A DNA stretch of 59,088 nt from Calditrichota bacterium (GTDB taxonomy: Bacteria; CLD3): positions 1-59,088 of the forward strand of contig QQUF01000006.1 in the NCBI GenBank assembly GCA_008501735.1. The letters run 5' to 3'. The stretch's first letter is position 1; each line of letters begins with the position of its first letter. The notes under the pieces are model-generated. The model had not been told where the DNA came from and searched no databases. It saw only the letters and a list, made by a program, of their open reading frames with translations. The position numbers and the translations under genes were made by a program. This document shows, in pieces, positions 25,866 through 35,899 of this stretch.

Positions 25866-28800
25866 ATGAATAAATTTACAGACCTTTTCCATCGTAAAAT
25901 TTTTGTTCTCGATGGTGCAATGGGAACAATGATTCAATCTTATAGACTTACAGAAGACGATTACAGAGGTGAAAAATTCAAAAGTCACAAAACAAACTTG
26001 AAAGGTTGTAATGACCTTCTTTCTATCACTCAGCCACATATTATTGAAGAAATTCATAAAAAATATTTATTGGCAGGAGCTGACTTAATAGAAACAAACA
26101 CTTTTAATGCAACCTCTGTTTCTATGTCTGACTATAGTTTGGAAGAAGCTGTTTATGAAATCAATTTTGAGTCTGCAAAAATTGCTAAAAAAGTTGCCCT
26201 TGAAATAACACAGCAAAATCCGCAAAAACCTCGATTTGTAGTTGGTTCAGTTGGTCCAACGAGTAAAACGCTTTCGATTTCACCTGATGTGAATGACCCA
26301 GGTTTTAGAGCTGTAAATTTTGATGAAATGGTCGAAACTTACTCCGAACAAATTCGCGGTTTGATTGACGGCGGTTCGGATTTGATAATGATTGAAACCA
26401 TTTTCGACACTCTGAATTGTAAAGCAGCGATTTTTGCATTTAAAGAAATTTGTGAGAAAAGGAACCTCGAAATTCCTTTGATGATTTCGGTAACGATTAC
26501 AGACCAAAGTGGAAGAACTCTTTCTGGACAAACCGTTGAAGCATTTTGGAATTCGATTTCTCACGCAAATCCATTTTGTGTTGGTTTAAACTGTGCTTTA
26601 GGAGCTGAACAACTTAGACCTTATGTTGAAAAACTTTCTCAAATTTCAAACTGTTTTGTAAGTGCTCACCCAAATGCAGGTCTACCAAATGAGTTTGGAG
26701 AATACGATGAATCGCCTGACCAAATGGCAAGATTTATTCGTGATTTCCTTGAGAGTAGTTTTGTAAACGTTATTGGAGGTTGTTGTGGAACAACTCCAGC
26801 TCACATTACAAAAATTGCTGAAACAGCTGAAAGGTTCTCTCCGAGAGTAATTCCTGAAATTCAGCCTTTGGCGAGATTGAGCGGACTTGAGCCTCTTACT
26901 ATTCGACCAGAAACAAACTTTGTTAATATTGGCGAAAGAACCAACGTTACGGGTTCAAAGAAATTTTCTAATTTAATTTTAGCAGGAAATTTTGAAGAAG
27001 CTGTTGCTGTTGCTCGAAATCAAGTTGAAGGTGGTGGGCAAATTATTGACATAAATATGGATGAAGGAATGCTTGACTCTCAAGCTGCAATGGTAAAATA
27101 TTTAAACTTAATTGCTTCTGAGCCAGACATTGCTAGAGTTCCAATAATGATTGATTCCTCAAAATGGTCAATTATTGAAGCTGGATTAAAGTGCATTCAA
27201 GGAAAAGGAATAGTAAACTCGATTAGTTTGAAAGAAGGCGAAGACAAATTCAAAGAACAAGCTCGTAAAGTAAGAAACTATGGAGCTGCTGTTGTTGTAA
27301 TGGCTTTTGATGAAGATGGACAAGCAGATACCAAAGAAAGAAAGTTTGAGATTTGTAAGCGTTCTTACGAAATCCTTGTGAATGAGGTTGGTTTTCCACC
27401 GCAAGACATAATTTTTGACCCAAATATTTTCGCAGTCGGAACAGGAATTGAAGAACACAATGAGTACGCAATTGCATTTTTTGAAGCTACAAAATTAATC
27501 AAAGAAAATTTAAAATACGCTTTGGTTAGTGGTGGAGTAAGTAACGTTTCTTTCTCTTTTCGTGGAAATAACACGGTTCGTGAAGCGATAAATTCTTCTT
27601 TCCTTTATCACGCAATTTCTAACGGAATGGATATGGGAATTGTGAACCCAACAATGCTTGAAATCTATGAAGCTATCCCGAAAGATTTGTTGGAAAAAGT
27701 AGAAGATGTTCTTTTAAACAGAAGCCCAAATGCTACTGAAAGACTCGTTGATTTTGCTGAAACGGTTAAGCAAAAAGGAAAGGTTAAAGTTGCTGATGGT
27801 GCTTGGCGAAGTGAAATAGTTGCAGAGAGGTTGAAATATGCTCTTGTAAAGGGAATCACTTCACACATTGAACAAGATGTTGAAGAAGCGAGACAAAATT
27901 TTGATAAACCTCTTGAGGTTATTGAAGGTCCTTTGATGGACGGAATGAACTTTGTCGGTGAACTTTTCGGTTCTGGTAAAATGTTTTTGCCGCAAGTTGT
28001 GAAAAGTGCAAGAGTGATGAAAAAAGCCGTTGCTTACCTAACACCTTACATTGAAGCTGAAAAATTAAGGACTGGAAAAAGCAGTGCAAAAGGCAAAATT
28101 TTGATGGCAACCGTAAAAGGCGACGTTCACGATATCGGAAAAAATATTGTCGGAGTTGTGCTTGGTTGTAACAATTATGAAATTGTTGACTTGGGAGTAA
28201 TGGTTCCAGCGGAAGAAATTTTGCGAGCAGCCCAAGCGGAAGAAGTTGATGTAATTGGTTTAAGTGGATTGATTACTCCTTCACTTGATGAAATGGTTCA
28301 CGTCGCCAAAGAAATGGAAAGACTAGGTTCAAAACTTCCTCTTTTGATTGGTGGTGCAACAACTTCTCAAATTCACACGGCTGTTAAAATTGCTCCTTCT
28401 TACTCGAATCCGACAGTTTATGTAAAAGATGCTTCACAAAGTGTTGGAGTTGTTGGAAGTTTGATTAGCGACAATTTGCGTGATAAATTTGTTAAATCAA
28501 CTAAGGAACATTACGAAAAAGTCCGTACTAAACATTTCCAAAAACAATCTAAGAAAAAACTCTTGTCTATTGAAGATTCTCGTCAAAATGCTTTGAAAAT
28601 TGATTGGAATACAACACACATTCAGAAACCAAGGTTTTTGGGAATACAAGTTTTCGAAGATTATTCTTTGGAACAAATTAGTGAACTGATTGACTGGAGT
28701 CCATTTTTCCACACTTGGGAAATTCCGGGAAAATTCCCAAGACTTTTAGAAGATTCAAAGTACGGCGAAGCTGCAAAAAAGTTATTTGACGACGCAAAGG

Positions 28801-29531
28801 CTTTACTCAAGAAAATTATTGACGAAAAACTTTTGAAAGCAAAAGCAGTTGTTGGGTTTTTCCCCGCGAACAGTGTTGGTGATGACATTGAAATTTATTC
28901 CGATGAAACAAGGTCTGAAATTCAGGAAGTTTTCCACACAATCCGTCAACAGTCAGAAAAAAGGGAAAGTCAAAATCTTTCCCTTTCAGATTTTGTCGCT
29001 CCAAAAGATTCTGAGAAAAAAGACTACGTTGGACTTTTCGCTGTTACGACAGGAATTGGAATTGGAAAATTAGTTGAAAAATTTGAAGCTGACCTCGACG
29101 ACTACAACAGCATAATGACAAAAGCACTTGCTGACCGATTAGCAGAAGCATTTGCTGAGACTCTTCACAAAAAAGTTAGAACGGAACTTTGGGGTTATTC
29201 TCCAAACGAACTTTTGTCAACGGAGGATTTGATTAGCGAAAATTATCGTGGGATTCGTCCTGCTCCTGGTTATCCAGCTCAACCTGACCACACAGAAAAA
29301 CCAATTCTTTTTAATTTACTCGAAGTGGAAAAACACACAGGAATTAAATTGACAGGAAGTTATGCAATGTTCCCAACAGCTTCCGTTTGTGGAATTTATT
29401 TTGGAAATGAAGAAGCAAAGTATTTTGGAGTTGGTAAAATTTCAAAAGACCAAGTTGAAGATTATGCCAGAAGAAAGAACCTTTCGGTTGAAGAAGTTGA
29501 ACGTTGGCTTTCACCTCATTTGAATTACTAA
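25866..29531 (+). CDS. metH: Cobalamin-dependent methionine synthase
   Basis: 1221 residues (E. coli 1227) with all four modules in order. These are the homocysteine domain from the start ([12 protein letters not shown], zinc cysteines in GLNCALG and [10 protein letters not shown]), the pterin-binding domain ([13 protein letters not shown]), the cap plus B12 domain with [11 protein letters not shown] (ligand His at about 755), and the C-terminal activation domain with [12 protein letters not shown]. It transfers a methyl group from methyltetrahydrofolate to homocysteine via cobalamin. No cobalamin riboswitch is apparent: the upstream gap is only 143 bp and lacks a recognisable B12 box. The gene is intact and ends at a good terminator. 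Confidence 0.97.
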   Translation: MNKFTDLFHRKIFVLDGAMGTMIQSYRLTEDDYRGEKFKSHKTNLKGCNDLLSITQPHIIEEIHKKYLLAGADLIETNTFNATSVSMSDYSLEEAVYEINFESAKIAKKVALEITQQNPQKPRFVVGSVGPTSKTLSISPDVNDPGFRAVNFDEMVETYSEQIRGLIDGGSDLIMIETIFDTLNCKAAIFAFKEICEKRNLEIPLMISVTITDQSGRTLSGQTVEAFWNSISHANPFCVGLNCALGAEQLRPYVEKLSQISNCFVSAHPNAGLPNEFGEYDESPDQMARFIRDFLESSFVNVIGGCCGTTPAHITKIAETAERFSPRVIPEIQPLARLSGLEPLTIRPETNFVNIGERTNVTGSKKFSNLILAGNFEEAVAVARNQVEGGGQIIDINMDEGMLDSQAAMVKYLNLIASEPDIARVPIMIDSSKWSIIEAGLKCIQGKGIVNSISLKEGEDKFKEQARKVRNYGAAVVVMAFDEDGQADTKERKFEICKRSYEILVNEVGFPPQDIIFDPNIFAVGTGIEEHNEYAIAFFEATKLIKENLKYALVSGGVSNVSFSFRGNNTVREAINSSFLYHAISNGMDMGIVNPTMLEIYEAIPKDLLEKVEDVLLNRSPNATERLVDFAETVKQKGKVKVADGAWRSEIVAERLKYALVKGITSHIEQDVEEARQNFDKPLEVIEGPLMDGMNFVGELFGSGKMFLPQVVKSARVMKKAVAYLTPYIEAEKLRTGKSSAKGKILMATVKGDVHDIGKNIVGVVLGCNNYEIVDLGVMVPAEEILRAAQAEEVDVIGLSGLITPSLDEMVHVAKEMERLGSKLPLLIGGATTSQIHTAVKIAPSYSNPTVYVKDASQSVGVVGSLISDNLRDKFVKSTKEHYEKVRTKHFQKQSKKKLLSIEDSRQNALKIDWNTTHIQKPRFLGIQVFEDYSLEQISELIDWSPFFHTWEIPGKFPRLLEDSKYGEAAKKLFDDAKALLKKIIDEKLLKAKAVVGFFPANSVGDDIEIYSDETRSEIQEVFHTIRQQSEKRESQNLSLSDFVAPKDSEKKDYVGLFAVTTGIGIGKLVEKFEADLDDYNSIMTKALADRLAEAFAETLHKKVRTELWGYSPNELLSTEDLISENYRGIRPAPGYPAQPDHTEKPILFNLLEVEKHTGIKLTGSYAMFPTASVCGIYFGNEEAKYFGVGKISKDQVEDYARRKNLSVEEVERWLSPHLNY

Positions 29532-29540
29532 GTTTTTACT

Positions 29541-29571
29541 AAAGGCTTCTTTTTAAAGGAAGCCTTTTTTT
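29541..29571 (+). terminator. Rho-independent terminator of metH
   Basis: AAGGCTTC (29542-29549) pairs with GAAGCCTT (29559-29566). A T-run to 29571 follows, 10 bp after the metH stop codon. Confidence 0.85.
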
Positions 29572-29604
29572 GTCTAAGCAGTTTAGTTCTAAACGTTTAC
29601 CGAT

Positions 29605-29753
29605 GAAAAAAAACTTTTTATCGAAAGAATATTACTTTTTAGTTAATTTGAAATTAAGTTAAATTGTTCAGGTAAGAGATTAACTAAAATCTTAACATTT
29701 TTGCTTAAGGTGAAAAAAAGTATTTTTACCGAGAAAAAAAGTGATTTTACCGA
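29605..29753 (+). repeat. Three related A-tract/TACCGA repeats upstream of the lipoprotein gene
   Basis: The 288-bp gap between the metH terminator and the lipoprotein gene holds two adjacent 21-bp copies (29712-29732 and 29733-29753) that differ at two positions. Each is GAAAAAAAG plus TATTTTTACCGA or TGATTTTACCGA. A looser copy, GAAAAAAAACTTTTTATCGA, lies at 29605-29624. The 21-bp phasing suggests a protein-binding array or an intrinsically bent promoter region. Nothing else is recognisable in the gap. Confidence 0.5.
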
Positions 29754-29859
29754 AATTGAAAATAATTTCTTAAAAACCTTAGTTAATTAAAACTAGAAAC
29801 GGAAACAAAATTGCAAATAAATAATTTTTTTATAAACCAAAGTAGGAAGGTGTTTCAAA

Positions 29860-31962
29860 ATGCCAAAGTCTAAAAATCTCTTAACAAAAGCAACATTACT
29901 AATGGTTAGTTCATTAGCATTGTTTTCTTGTACTAATGACGACACAGAAGAAGTTATTAGTAACACTCAGTTAGAAGAAGCTGCAATTGATGACAGTTTT
30001 TCTTACAATACTCTTAAAGAGTTTGATTTAAAAGTAACAGTTCTTGACAGTGAGAGCAAACCTGCAAAATTTGTTAAAGTGAAAGTCTTTGATACAGGTG
30101 CTAACAATCCTGATGCTCTTGCAAATATTAATGCAATTGCAAGTGGTGTTACAGATGCAAACGGTGTTTTCTCAACTCACGTTACTACTCCAACTTTTAT
30201 GGAGAAATTAGTAGTTCAAGCAGGAATTATTGGTGTGGTTAATAGCCAACAAATTACTTTGAACCAAGAAAATATTGACATAACAATCGGTGGGGAAGTT
30301 CTTCCTGAAACAATTACTGATAAGAGAGCTAATAACTTTATTGCCGGAACAAATGCTACTTATGATTACATAGGAACTTATATAAATAATGTTGGCATTA
30401 ATGGAGGATTACCAAATTATTTGAATTTTGACACTCCAACTTATACACTTAATCAAGGCTTACTTGATGATATTAATGCTTCTCTTCCAGAAGGTTCACC
30501 ACTCCCATCAACACATCCAGAATATATTGTTCCAAGTGCGCAAACAAATTTAGCTCTCAGTGACTCAGCAGAAGTTTGGGTTAGTTTTATTCATGAAGGA
30601 GCTGGATATAGAAATGCTTTAGGTTATTATACATATCCAAATGGAAATCCTCCTACAAATCCAAATGATGTTACTAAACACATAGTGATTTTTCCAAATG
30701 CTTCTTACCAAGGAGCTGGTGGTCAAATGACAAGTGGAATGAGAGTTCAATTACCTGGAGTTGATCCTTTAGATGGTTCAAATATTTTTCCAGCAGGAAC
30801 TACTGTCGCTTGGTTTCTTTCGGCTGATGGTTGGAATGGAACTGATGTTGATGACGGAAATTGGTTAGTTTATTCAAATGAAAACCTAAATCCACAATCT
30901 GACCCTAATGACAGAGTTCAGACTGTTCTTTTATTGGATGAAGACAGAGATCTACTTTTACTTTCCTTTGAAGATATTTTAAGACCTGGAGGAGACAGAG
31001 ATTTTAATGACGCAGTTTTTTTTGTAGAAGCTTCTCCTTGGACATCAGTTGATACAACAGGTTTACCGCCAATTACAATTTCAGACACAACTGATACTGA
31101 TGGTGACGGATGTCGTGACGACGTTGATGACTATCCAAATGACGCTACAAAATGTTCAAATAACTACTTCCCATCAAGAACAGTTTATGGAAGTTTAGCT
31201 TACGAAGACCTTTGGAACAAGCAAGGTGATTATGACTTTAACGATTTAACAATGGGTTATAGAATCAACCAAATTACAGATGCAGATAATAATGTTACTT
31301 ACATTGAAGGTGACTTCGTTGTTAAAGCAATTGGTGCTGCTTACCACAATGGTTTTGGGTTTGAATTACCAATCACTCCTGGAGCAGTTTCAAGTGTAAC
31401 AGGGCATTCAATTTTAAATACAAATTTAGTTGATCTTGCTGCAAACGGTGTTGAAAACGGACAGACAAATGCAGTTATTGTTGTAACTGATGACGTTAGT
31501 GCCTTGACTCCGGCAAGTGGATTTATTAACACTGTAGATGGCGATGCTTTCACTTTTATAGATACTTTGAATATTTCGATTGCTTTAAGTTCTCCTGTTT
31601 CTCCTGCAACTCTTGGAGCTCCTCCTTACAATCCTTTCTTGATTTCAAACTCAACAAGAGGAAGAGAAGTTCATTTAGCTGATATGGAACCAACTGATTT
31701 GGCAGATTTATCTCTTCTTGGACAAGGTGATGATGATTCAAATGCAGGAATTGGAAGATATTACAAAACTTCAAATAACCTTCCTTGGGGACTTTTACTT
31801 CCAGGCGAATGGGGACATCCAATCGAGAAAAATGCAATCAACTTAGCTTACCCAAATTTCATTCCTTGGGCAGTGAGTGGTGGAGTTGCGAACTTGGATT
31901 GGTATCTCAGAACAATTCCAAATAATGTTAATGAAACTTACATTTGGGAACCAACCCCATAA
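29860..31962 (+). CDS. LruC/DUF4842-like surface lipoprotein
   Basis: 700 residues. A lipoprotein signal with lipobox ALFSC places the acylated Cys at about residue 24. An Ig-like or carboxypeptidase-regulatory-like part follows (LKVTVLDSESKPAKFVKVKVFD). A DUF4114-like motif, FEDILRPGGDRDFNDAVFFV, comes next. Then come an Asp-rich calcium-loop segment DTDGDGCRDDVDDYPND and an LruC-type C-terminal domain (YEDLWNKQGDYDFNDLTMGY). A strong AGGAAGG ribosome binding site lies upstream. It is probably anchored in the outer membrane or on the surface and binds calcium. LruC-type proteins are found in Leptospira, Bacteroidota and some gammaproteobacteria, generally without a known function. Confidence 0.85.
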   Translation: MPKSKNLLTKATLLMVSSLALFSCTNDDTEEVISNTQLEEAAIDDSFSYNTLKEFDLKVTVLDSESKPAKFVKVKVFDTGANNPDALANINAIASGVTDANGVFSTHVTTPTFMEKLVVQAGIIGVVNSQQITLNQENIDITIGGEVLPETITDKRANNFIAGTNATYDYIGTYINNVGINGGLPNYLNFDTPTYTLNQGLLDDINASLPEGSPLPSTHPEYIVPSAQTNLALSDSAEVWVSFIHEGAGYRNALGYYTYPNGNPPTNPNDVTKHIVIFPNASYQGAGGQMTSGMRVQLPGVDPLDGSNIFPAGTTVAWFLSADGWNGTDVDDGNWLVYSNENLNPQSDPNDRVQTVLLLDEDRDLLLLSFEDILRPGGDRDFNDAVFFVEASPWTSVDTTGLPPITISDTTDTDGDGCRDDVDDYPNDATKCSNNYFPSRTVYGSLAYEDLWNKQGDYDFNDLTMGYRINQITDADNNVTYIEGDFVVKAIGAAYHNGFGFELPITPGAVSSVTGHSILNTNLVDLAANGVENGQTNAVIVVTDDVSALTPASGFINTVDGDAFTFIDTLNISIALSSPVSPATLGAPPYNPFLISNSTRGREVHLADMEPTDLADLSLLGQGDDDSNAGIGRYYKTSNNLPWGLLLPGEWGHPIEKNAINLAYPNFIPWAVSGGVANLDWYLRTIPNNVNETYIWEPTP

Positions 31963-32011
31963 AAAATTCGTAAACCGAAAATAAATTTATTAAATTTCAC
32001 AATGTTTTTTT

Positions 32012-32045
32012 ACAAGGCTCAATTAAATTGAGCCTTGTTTGTTTA
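32012..32045 (+). terminator. Terminator of the lipoprotein gene
   Basis: ACAAGGCTCAATT (32012-32024) is followed almost at once by its reverse complement (32026-32038) and then TTTGTTT. It lies about 50 bp after the lipoprotein stop and just before rmlA. Confidence 0.8.
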
Positions 32046-32069
32046 ATCTAAATTTTGGAGGAAACAGTT

Positions 32070-32942
32070 GTGAAGGGGATAATTTTAGCTGGCGGTTCTG
32101 GAACTCGCCTTTACCCAATTACTCGTGCTTTGAGTAAGCAAATGATTCCAGTTTTTGATAAACCGATGATTTACTACCCTCTTTCTACTTTAATGCTTGC
32201 AGGCATTCGTGAAATATTAATTATTTCCACACCGATTGATCTTCCTAACTTTAAAAATTTACTTGGTGACGGTTCGCAATTTGGAATTTCTCTTTCTTAT
32301 GCAGAACAGCCAAGTCCCGATGGTTTAGCCCAAGCTTTTATTATTGGAAAAGAGTTTATAGGAAAGGATAAAGTTGCTCTTGTTCTTGGCGATAACATCT
32401 TTCACGGAAGAGGATTACAAGAAATACTCAAGGATTCAGCGAGACTTGAAAGTGGTGGATTAATTTTTGGTTATCCAGTTCGTGACCCAGAGCGTTACGG
32501 AGTAATCGAATTTGAAGAAGAAACGGGAAAAGTGTTGAGTATAGAAGAAAAACCTGAGAATCCAAAATCAAAATTTGCTGTTCCTGGACTTTATTTCTAT
32601 GATAACAGTGTTGTTGAGATTGCTGAAAATATCAAACCTTCGCCTCGTGGTGAACTTGAGATTACAGATATTAACGCAGTTTATTTGAAACAAGGGAATC
32701 TCAAAGTTCAGATTTTTGGTAGAGGGTTTGCTTGGCTTGACACAGGAACCCACGATTCACTTCATCAGGCTTCAAATTACATTCAGACTGTTCAAGAAAG
32801 GCAAGGACTCAAAGTTTCTTGTTTAGAAGAAATTGCTTACAGATTAGGTTATATTGATGCTGAACAGGTTCGTAAACTTGCTTCCGTAATGCTTAAAAAT
32901 GATTACGGGCAATACTTGATACGTGAAGTACTTTCTGAATAA
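32070..32942 (+). CDS. rfbA: Glucose-1-phosphate thymidylyltransferase
   Basis: About 290 residues with the RmlA signature [30 protein letters not shown] and the later VLGDNIFHG. It makes dTDP-glucose from glucose 1-phosphate and dTTP, the first step to dTDP-rhamnose. I take the GTG at 32070 as start: GGAGG ends 8 bases before it, and the preceding TTG frame extension (32055) would run through that binding site. rmlC follows 39 bp downstream, while rmlB is far away at 52053. RmlD is not found in the window. Confidence 0.95.
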   Translation: MKGIILAGGSGTRLYPITRALSKQMIPVFDKPMIYYPLSTLMLAGIREILIISTPIDLPNFKNLLGDGSQFGISLSYAEQPSPDGLAQAFIIGKEFIGKDKVALVLGDNIFHGRGLQEILKDSARLESGGLIFGYPVRDPERYGVIEFEEETGKVLSIEEKPENPKSKFAVPGLYFYDNSVVEIAENIKPSPRGELEITDINAVYLKQGNLKVQIFGRGFAWLDTGTHDSLHQASNYIQTVQERQGLKVSCLEEIAYRLGYIDAEQVRKLASVMLKNDYGQYLIREVLSE

Positions 32943-32981
32943 TTATTAAAATAATTTTTATATCTTAAGAGAATTACAAGA

Positions 32982-33527
32982 ATGAATATTGAAAAAACAA
33001 ATTTAGATGGTGTTTTAGTTATTGAACCGAAAGTTTTCCCTGACTCAAGGGGTTTTTTTATAGAAACTTTCAATTCGGAAAGATACTCAGAAATAGGCTT
33101 AAATGAACCTTTTGTTCAAGATAACTATTCACATTCTTGTAAGGGAACTCTTAGAGGACTTCATTATCAGTTGAAGAATCCTCAAGGAAAATTGGTTTAC
33201 GTGATTAAAGGTGAAATTTTTGATGTCGCTGTTGATATTCGTAAAAGTTCGCCAACCTTCGGAAAATGGTTTGGAACAACTCTTTCTGATAAAAATCACA
33301 AACAGATTTTTGTTCCTAAAGGTTTCGCTCACGGCTTCTTAGTTTTAAGCGAAGAAGCAGATGTAATTTACAAATGTACAGACCTTTACACTCCTGGAGA
33401 CGAATATGGAATTCTTTGGTCTGATCCTAAAATTGGAATTGAATGGAACTTTGAAAAACCATTACTTTCCGAAAAAGACGCAATTAGTCCTTTACTAAAA
33501 GATGCAACTAACAATCTTTTTAAATAA
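32982..33527 (+). CDS. rfbC: dTDP-4-dehydrorhamnose 3,5-epimerase
   Basis: 181 residues, the usual RmlC size. Hallmarks are the cupin-fold sequence DSRGFFIETFN, the catalytic His region KGTLRGLHYQ, and IFVPKGFAHGFLVLSEEADVIYKC. It epimerises dTDP-4-keto-6-deoxyglucose. Its stop codon overlaps the start of the sugar transferase gene (TAATG). It sits between rmlA and the initiating transferase in the second EPS block. Confidence 0.95.
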   Translation: MNIEKTNLDGVLVIEPKVFPDSRGFFIETFNSERYSEIGLNEPFVQDNYSHSCKGTLRGLHYQLKNPQGKLVYVIKGEIFDVAVDIRKSSPTFGKWFGTTLSDKNHKQIFVPKGFAHGFLVLSEEADVIYKCTDLYTPGDEYGILWSDPKIGIEWNFEKPLLSEKDAISPLLKDATNNLFK

Positions 33528-34288
33528 TGAATAAAAACGACTCTCAAAAACCAAAAGACGCTTTCGACGACGAATTAATCAACGTTCTTTACCAAAGATA
33601 CGCAATGGGCGGAACTCGTTTTGCTCGTTGGAGATTAAATTTTATGTTTTGGTCAAAGAAAATGCTTTGGGTTGGTGTGGTAAAGTCGCTTTTTCTTTTC
33701 AAAAGAATAGTAGATATTTTAGCATCTGGAGTTTTATTGTTTTGTCTGTCGCCTATCTTTGCGGCTACTGCTCTTGCAATAAAATTTGAAGATCCTGGAC
33801 CAGTCTTTTTTAGTCAAAAAAGAGTTGGAAAATGGGGAAAATATTTTACAATGCACAAATTTCGCTCAATGATTATGAACGCAGATAAAGTTAAAGACCA
33901 ACTTTTAGAGCAGAATGAGTCTGATAAAGGTGTCATTTTTAAAATGAAAGAAGATCCAAGAATAACTAAAGTTGGAAAATTTATTAGAAAATATTCAATT
34001 GATGAATTACCACAACTTTGGAATGTTTTTGTCGGAGATATGTCCTTAGTTGGACCAAGACCTCCAGTTCCTCGAGAAGTTTCAGAATATAAAAATCTTG
34101 ATAGAAGAAGACTTGATGTAAAACCAGGAATTACTTGTATTTGGCAAGTTAGTGGAAGAAGTGATATTGATTTTGAAGGACAAGTGAAATTAGATGTTCA
34201 ATACATTCAGAACCAATCTTTTTGGGGTGATATTTTAATTTTGTTAAAAACGATTCCCGCAGTTTTGTTGGGCAAAGGAGCTTACTAA
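33527..34288 (+). CDS. Polyisoprenyl-phosphate sugar-1-phosphate transferase (initiating EPS transferase)
   Basis: 253 residues of the bacterial sugar transferase family (WcaJ/ExoY/PglC type). A membrane segment (DILASGVLLFCLSPIFAATA) precedes PGPVFFSQKRVGKWGKYFTMHKFRSM and the catalytic DELPQLWNVFVGDMSLVGPRPPVPREV. It loads the first sugar phosphate on undecaprenyl phosphate. The short form, without the multi-span N-terminal domain of WbaP, is seen here. All catalytic motifs are intact, unlike the C-terminal copy in the fusion at 35900. The next gene starts directly after its stop. Confidence 0.93.
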   Translation: MNKNDSQKPKDAFDDELINVLYQRYAMGGTRFARWRLNFMFWSKKMLWVGVVKSLFLFKRIVDILASGVLLFCLSPIFAATALAIKFEDPGPVFFSQKRVGKWGKYFTMHKFRSMIMNADKVKDQLLEQNESDKGVIFKMKEDPRITKVGKFIRKYSIDELPQLWNVFVGDMSLVGPRPPVPREVSEYKNLDRRRLDVKPGITCIWQVSGRSDIDFEGQVKLDVQYIQNQSFWGDILILLKTIPAVLLGKGAY

Positions 34289-35818
34289 ATGTTCGACAAA
34301 GTCAATGTGATTCTTGGTGTTCCAATTGATAATCTTGATATGAATGAAACTGTCGATAAAATTCTTGAAATGATTGAAGAGTTTAAAAAAGATAGAAGAG
34401 CAAGGCTTGTTGCTACTGTAAACGTTGACTTTCTTGTAAATTCTCTTGGTTGGGCAATTGGAAAAGTTCGTCATCCAGAATTACTTGACATTTTAAGAAG
34501 GTCAGATTTGGTGACACCAGACGGAATGCCTGTTGTTTGGCTCAGTCGTTTACTCACTAAAAAAGGTTTGAAAGAAAGAGTAACAGGGGCAGACCTTGTT
34601 CCTGAACTTGCAAAGGCTTGTGCAAAAGCAGGCAAGAAAATTTTTATGCTTGGTGGAAAAGGAGACGTTGGGCAACAAGCGGCTGACATTTTATTAAAAG
34701 ACAACCCTAATTTAAAATTTGCTGGAATTAGTTCACCTTTTGTTTATGTGGAAGGTGAAGCACTTCTCGGGGCTGAAGAAGAAGATTTACCGATTTTAGA
34801 GGAAATAAATTCTTCAGGAGCTGATATTTTGCTAATCGCATTTGGAAATCCGAAGCAAGAAGTTTGGTTTGAAAGAAACCGTTACAAATTAAAAGTTCCT
34901 GTCTCAATTGGGATTGGTGGAACTTTTGAATTTATTACAGGTTCAGTTTCTAGAGCTCCAGTTTGGATGCAGAGGTCTGGTTTAGAGTGGATTTACCGAA
35001 TGACTCAAGACCCGAAAAGACTTTGGAAAAGGTATTTTATTGGTTTCTTGAAACTCGGAATGATGACTTTGCCTCTTCTTACAAGGCACTTCTTTTCTAA
35101 AGGAATTGAAAAAGAAGAATCAAATTTGCCAACTTGCACAAATAACAAATTTGCACTTACATTTAAATTTCCAAAAGTTGTTAATTCTGTCAATGTTGAA
35201 AAAACTCACTCAATGATTTATGAAAAAGTTATGGGAGATGCTACAAACGTAATCGTTGACTTAAGTGATGTTGAATATTTTGATGTCTCAGGGTTGGGAA
35301 TGTTTATGTCTTTGAGAAGACAAGTTAAAGCTCGTAAAAAAGAATTTTTTATAATTGGTTTGAATGAAAAAGTAAAAGGTTCTTTTCTCGTGAATCGAAT
35401 TTGGGATACATTAGAAAGAGAGGTTTTAGCGAATGAGAATGATGTTTTCAAGAAATTAAAAGAAAAAGGTAGTATGCCTGGATTTTATTTTTTGATTACG
35501 ATGAAAGATGGTTTTGGTGTTGTGAAACTTGTTGGAAGACTTGACTCTTTTTACGCTTCAGAATTTAATTATGAATCCTTTGTCGAAAAATTAGGAAACA
35601 AAAATTATATTTTTGATATGGAAGAACTTGACTTTGTTGACTCTACAGGGCTTGGAACAATTTTGAAAATTTACAAGCACTTCGCAAGGAATAACCAAAA
35701 AATGGTATTGTGTAGTTTGAACGAAGGTGTCACTCAGCTTTTGAAAATCACGAAACTTATTAAGGTTTTTAAAATCACAGATAATTTGAACACCGCAGAA
35801 AAGAAGATTAATTCTTAA
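34289..35818 (+). CDS. WecG/TagA/CpsF-type glycosyltransferase fused to two STAS domains
   Basis: 509 residues. Residues 1 to about 275 are a GT26 (WecG/TagA) enzyme: TVNVDFLV, TPDGMPVVWLSRLL, FMLGGKGDVG, FGNPKQEVWF and GIGGTFEFITGSVSRAPVWMQ. It would add the second sugar to the undecaprenyl-linked sugar. A Lys-rich linker leads to STAS domain 1 (about 290-400, loop FDVSGLG with Ser334). STAS domain 2 (about 405-509) has loop VDSTGLG with Ser452/Thr453. The reading frame is continuous. STAS domains normally act as phosphorylation-dependent binding switches, so glycan elongation may be gated by a kinase/phosphatase pathway. That is inference. I know of no described protein with this domain order. 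Confidence 0.88.
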   Translation: MFDKVNVILGVPIDNLDMNETVDKILEMIEEFKKDRRARLVATVNVDFLVNSLGWAIGKVRHPELLDILRRSDLVTPDGMPVVWLSRLLTKKGLKERVTGADLVPELAKACAKAGKKIFMLGGKGDVGQQAADILLKDNPNLKFAGISSPFVYVEGEALLGAEEEDLPILEEINSSGADILLIAFGNPKQEVWFERNRYKLKVPVSIGIGGTFEFITGSVSRAPVWMQRSGLEWIYRMTQDPKRLWKRYFIGFLKLGMMTLPLLTRHFFSKGIEKEESNLPTCTNNKFALTFKFPKVVNSVNVEKTHSMIYEKVMGDATNVIVDLSDVEYFDVSGLGMFMSLRRQVKARKKEFFIIGLNEKVKGSFLVNRIWDTLEREVLANENDVFKKLKEKGSMPGFYFLITMKDGFGVVKLVGRLDSFYASEFNYESFVEKLGNKNYIFDMEELDFVDSTGLGTILKIYKHFARNNQKMVLCSLNEGVTQLLKITKLIKVFKITDNLNTAEKKINS

Positions 35819-35899
35819 AATTTATTTCAATTAGAAATTTTCCACTCAAAAATTATACAGTTTTTGTAACTTACACAAAAAATAAAATAAAAATGTGTA

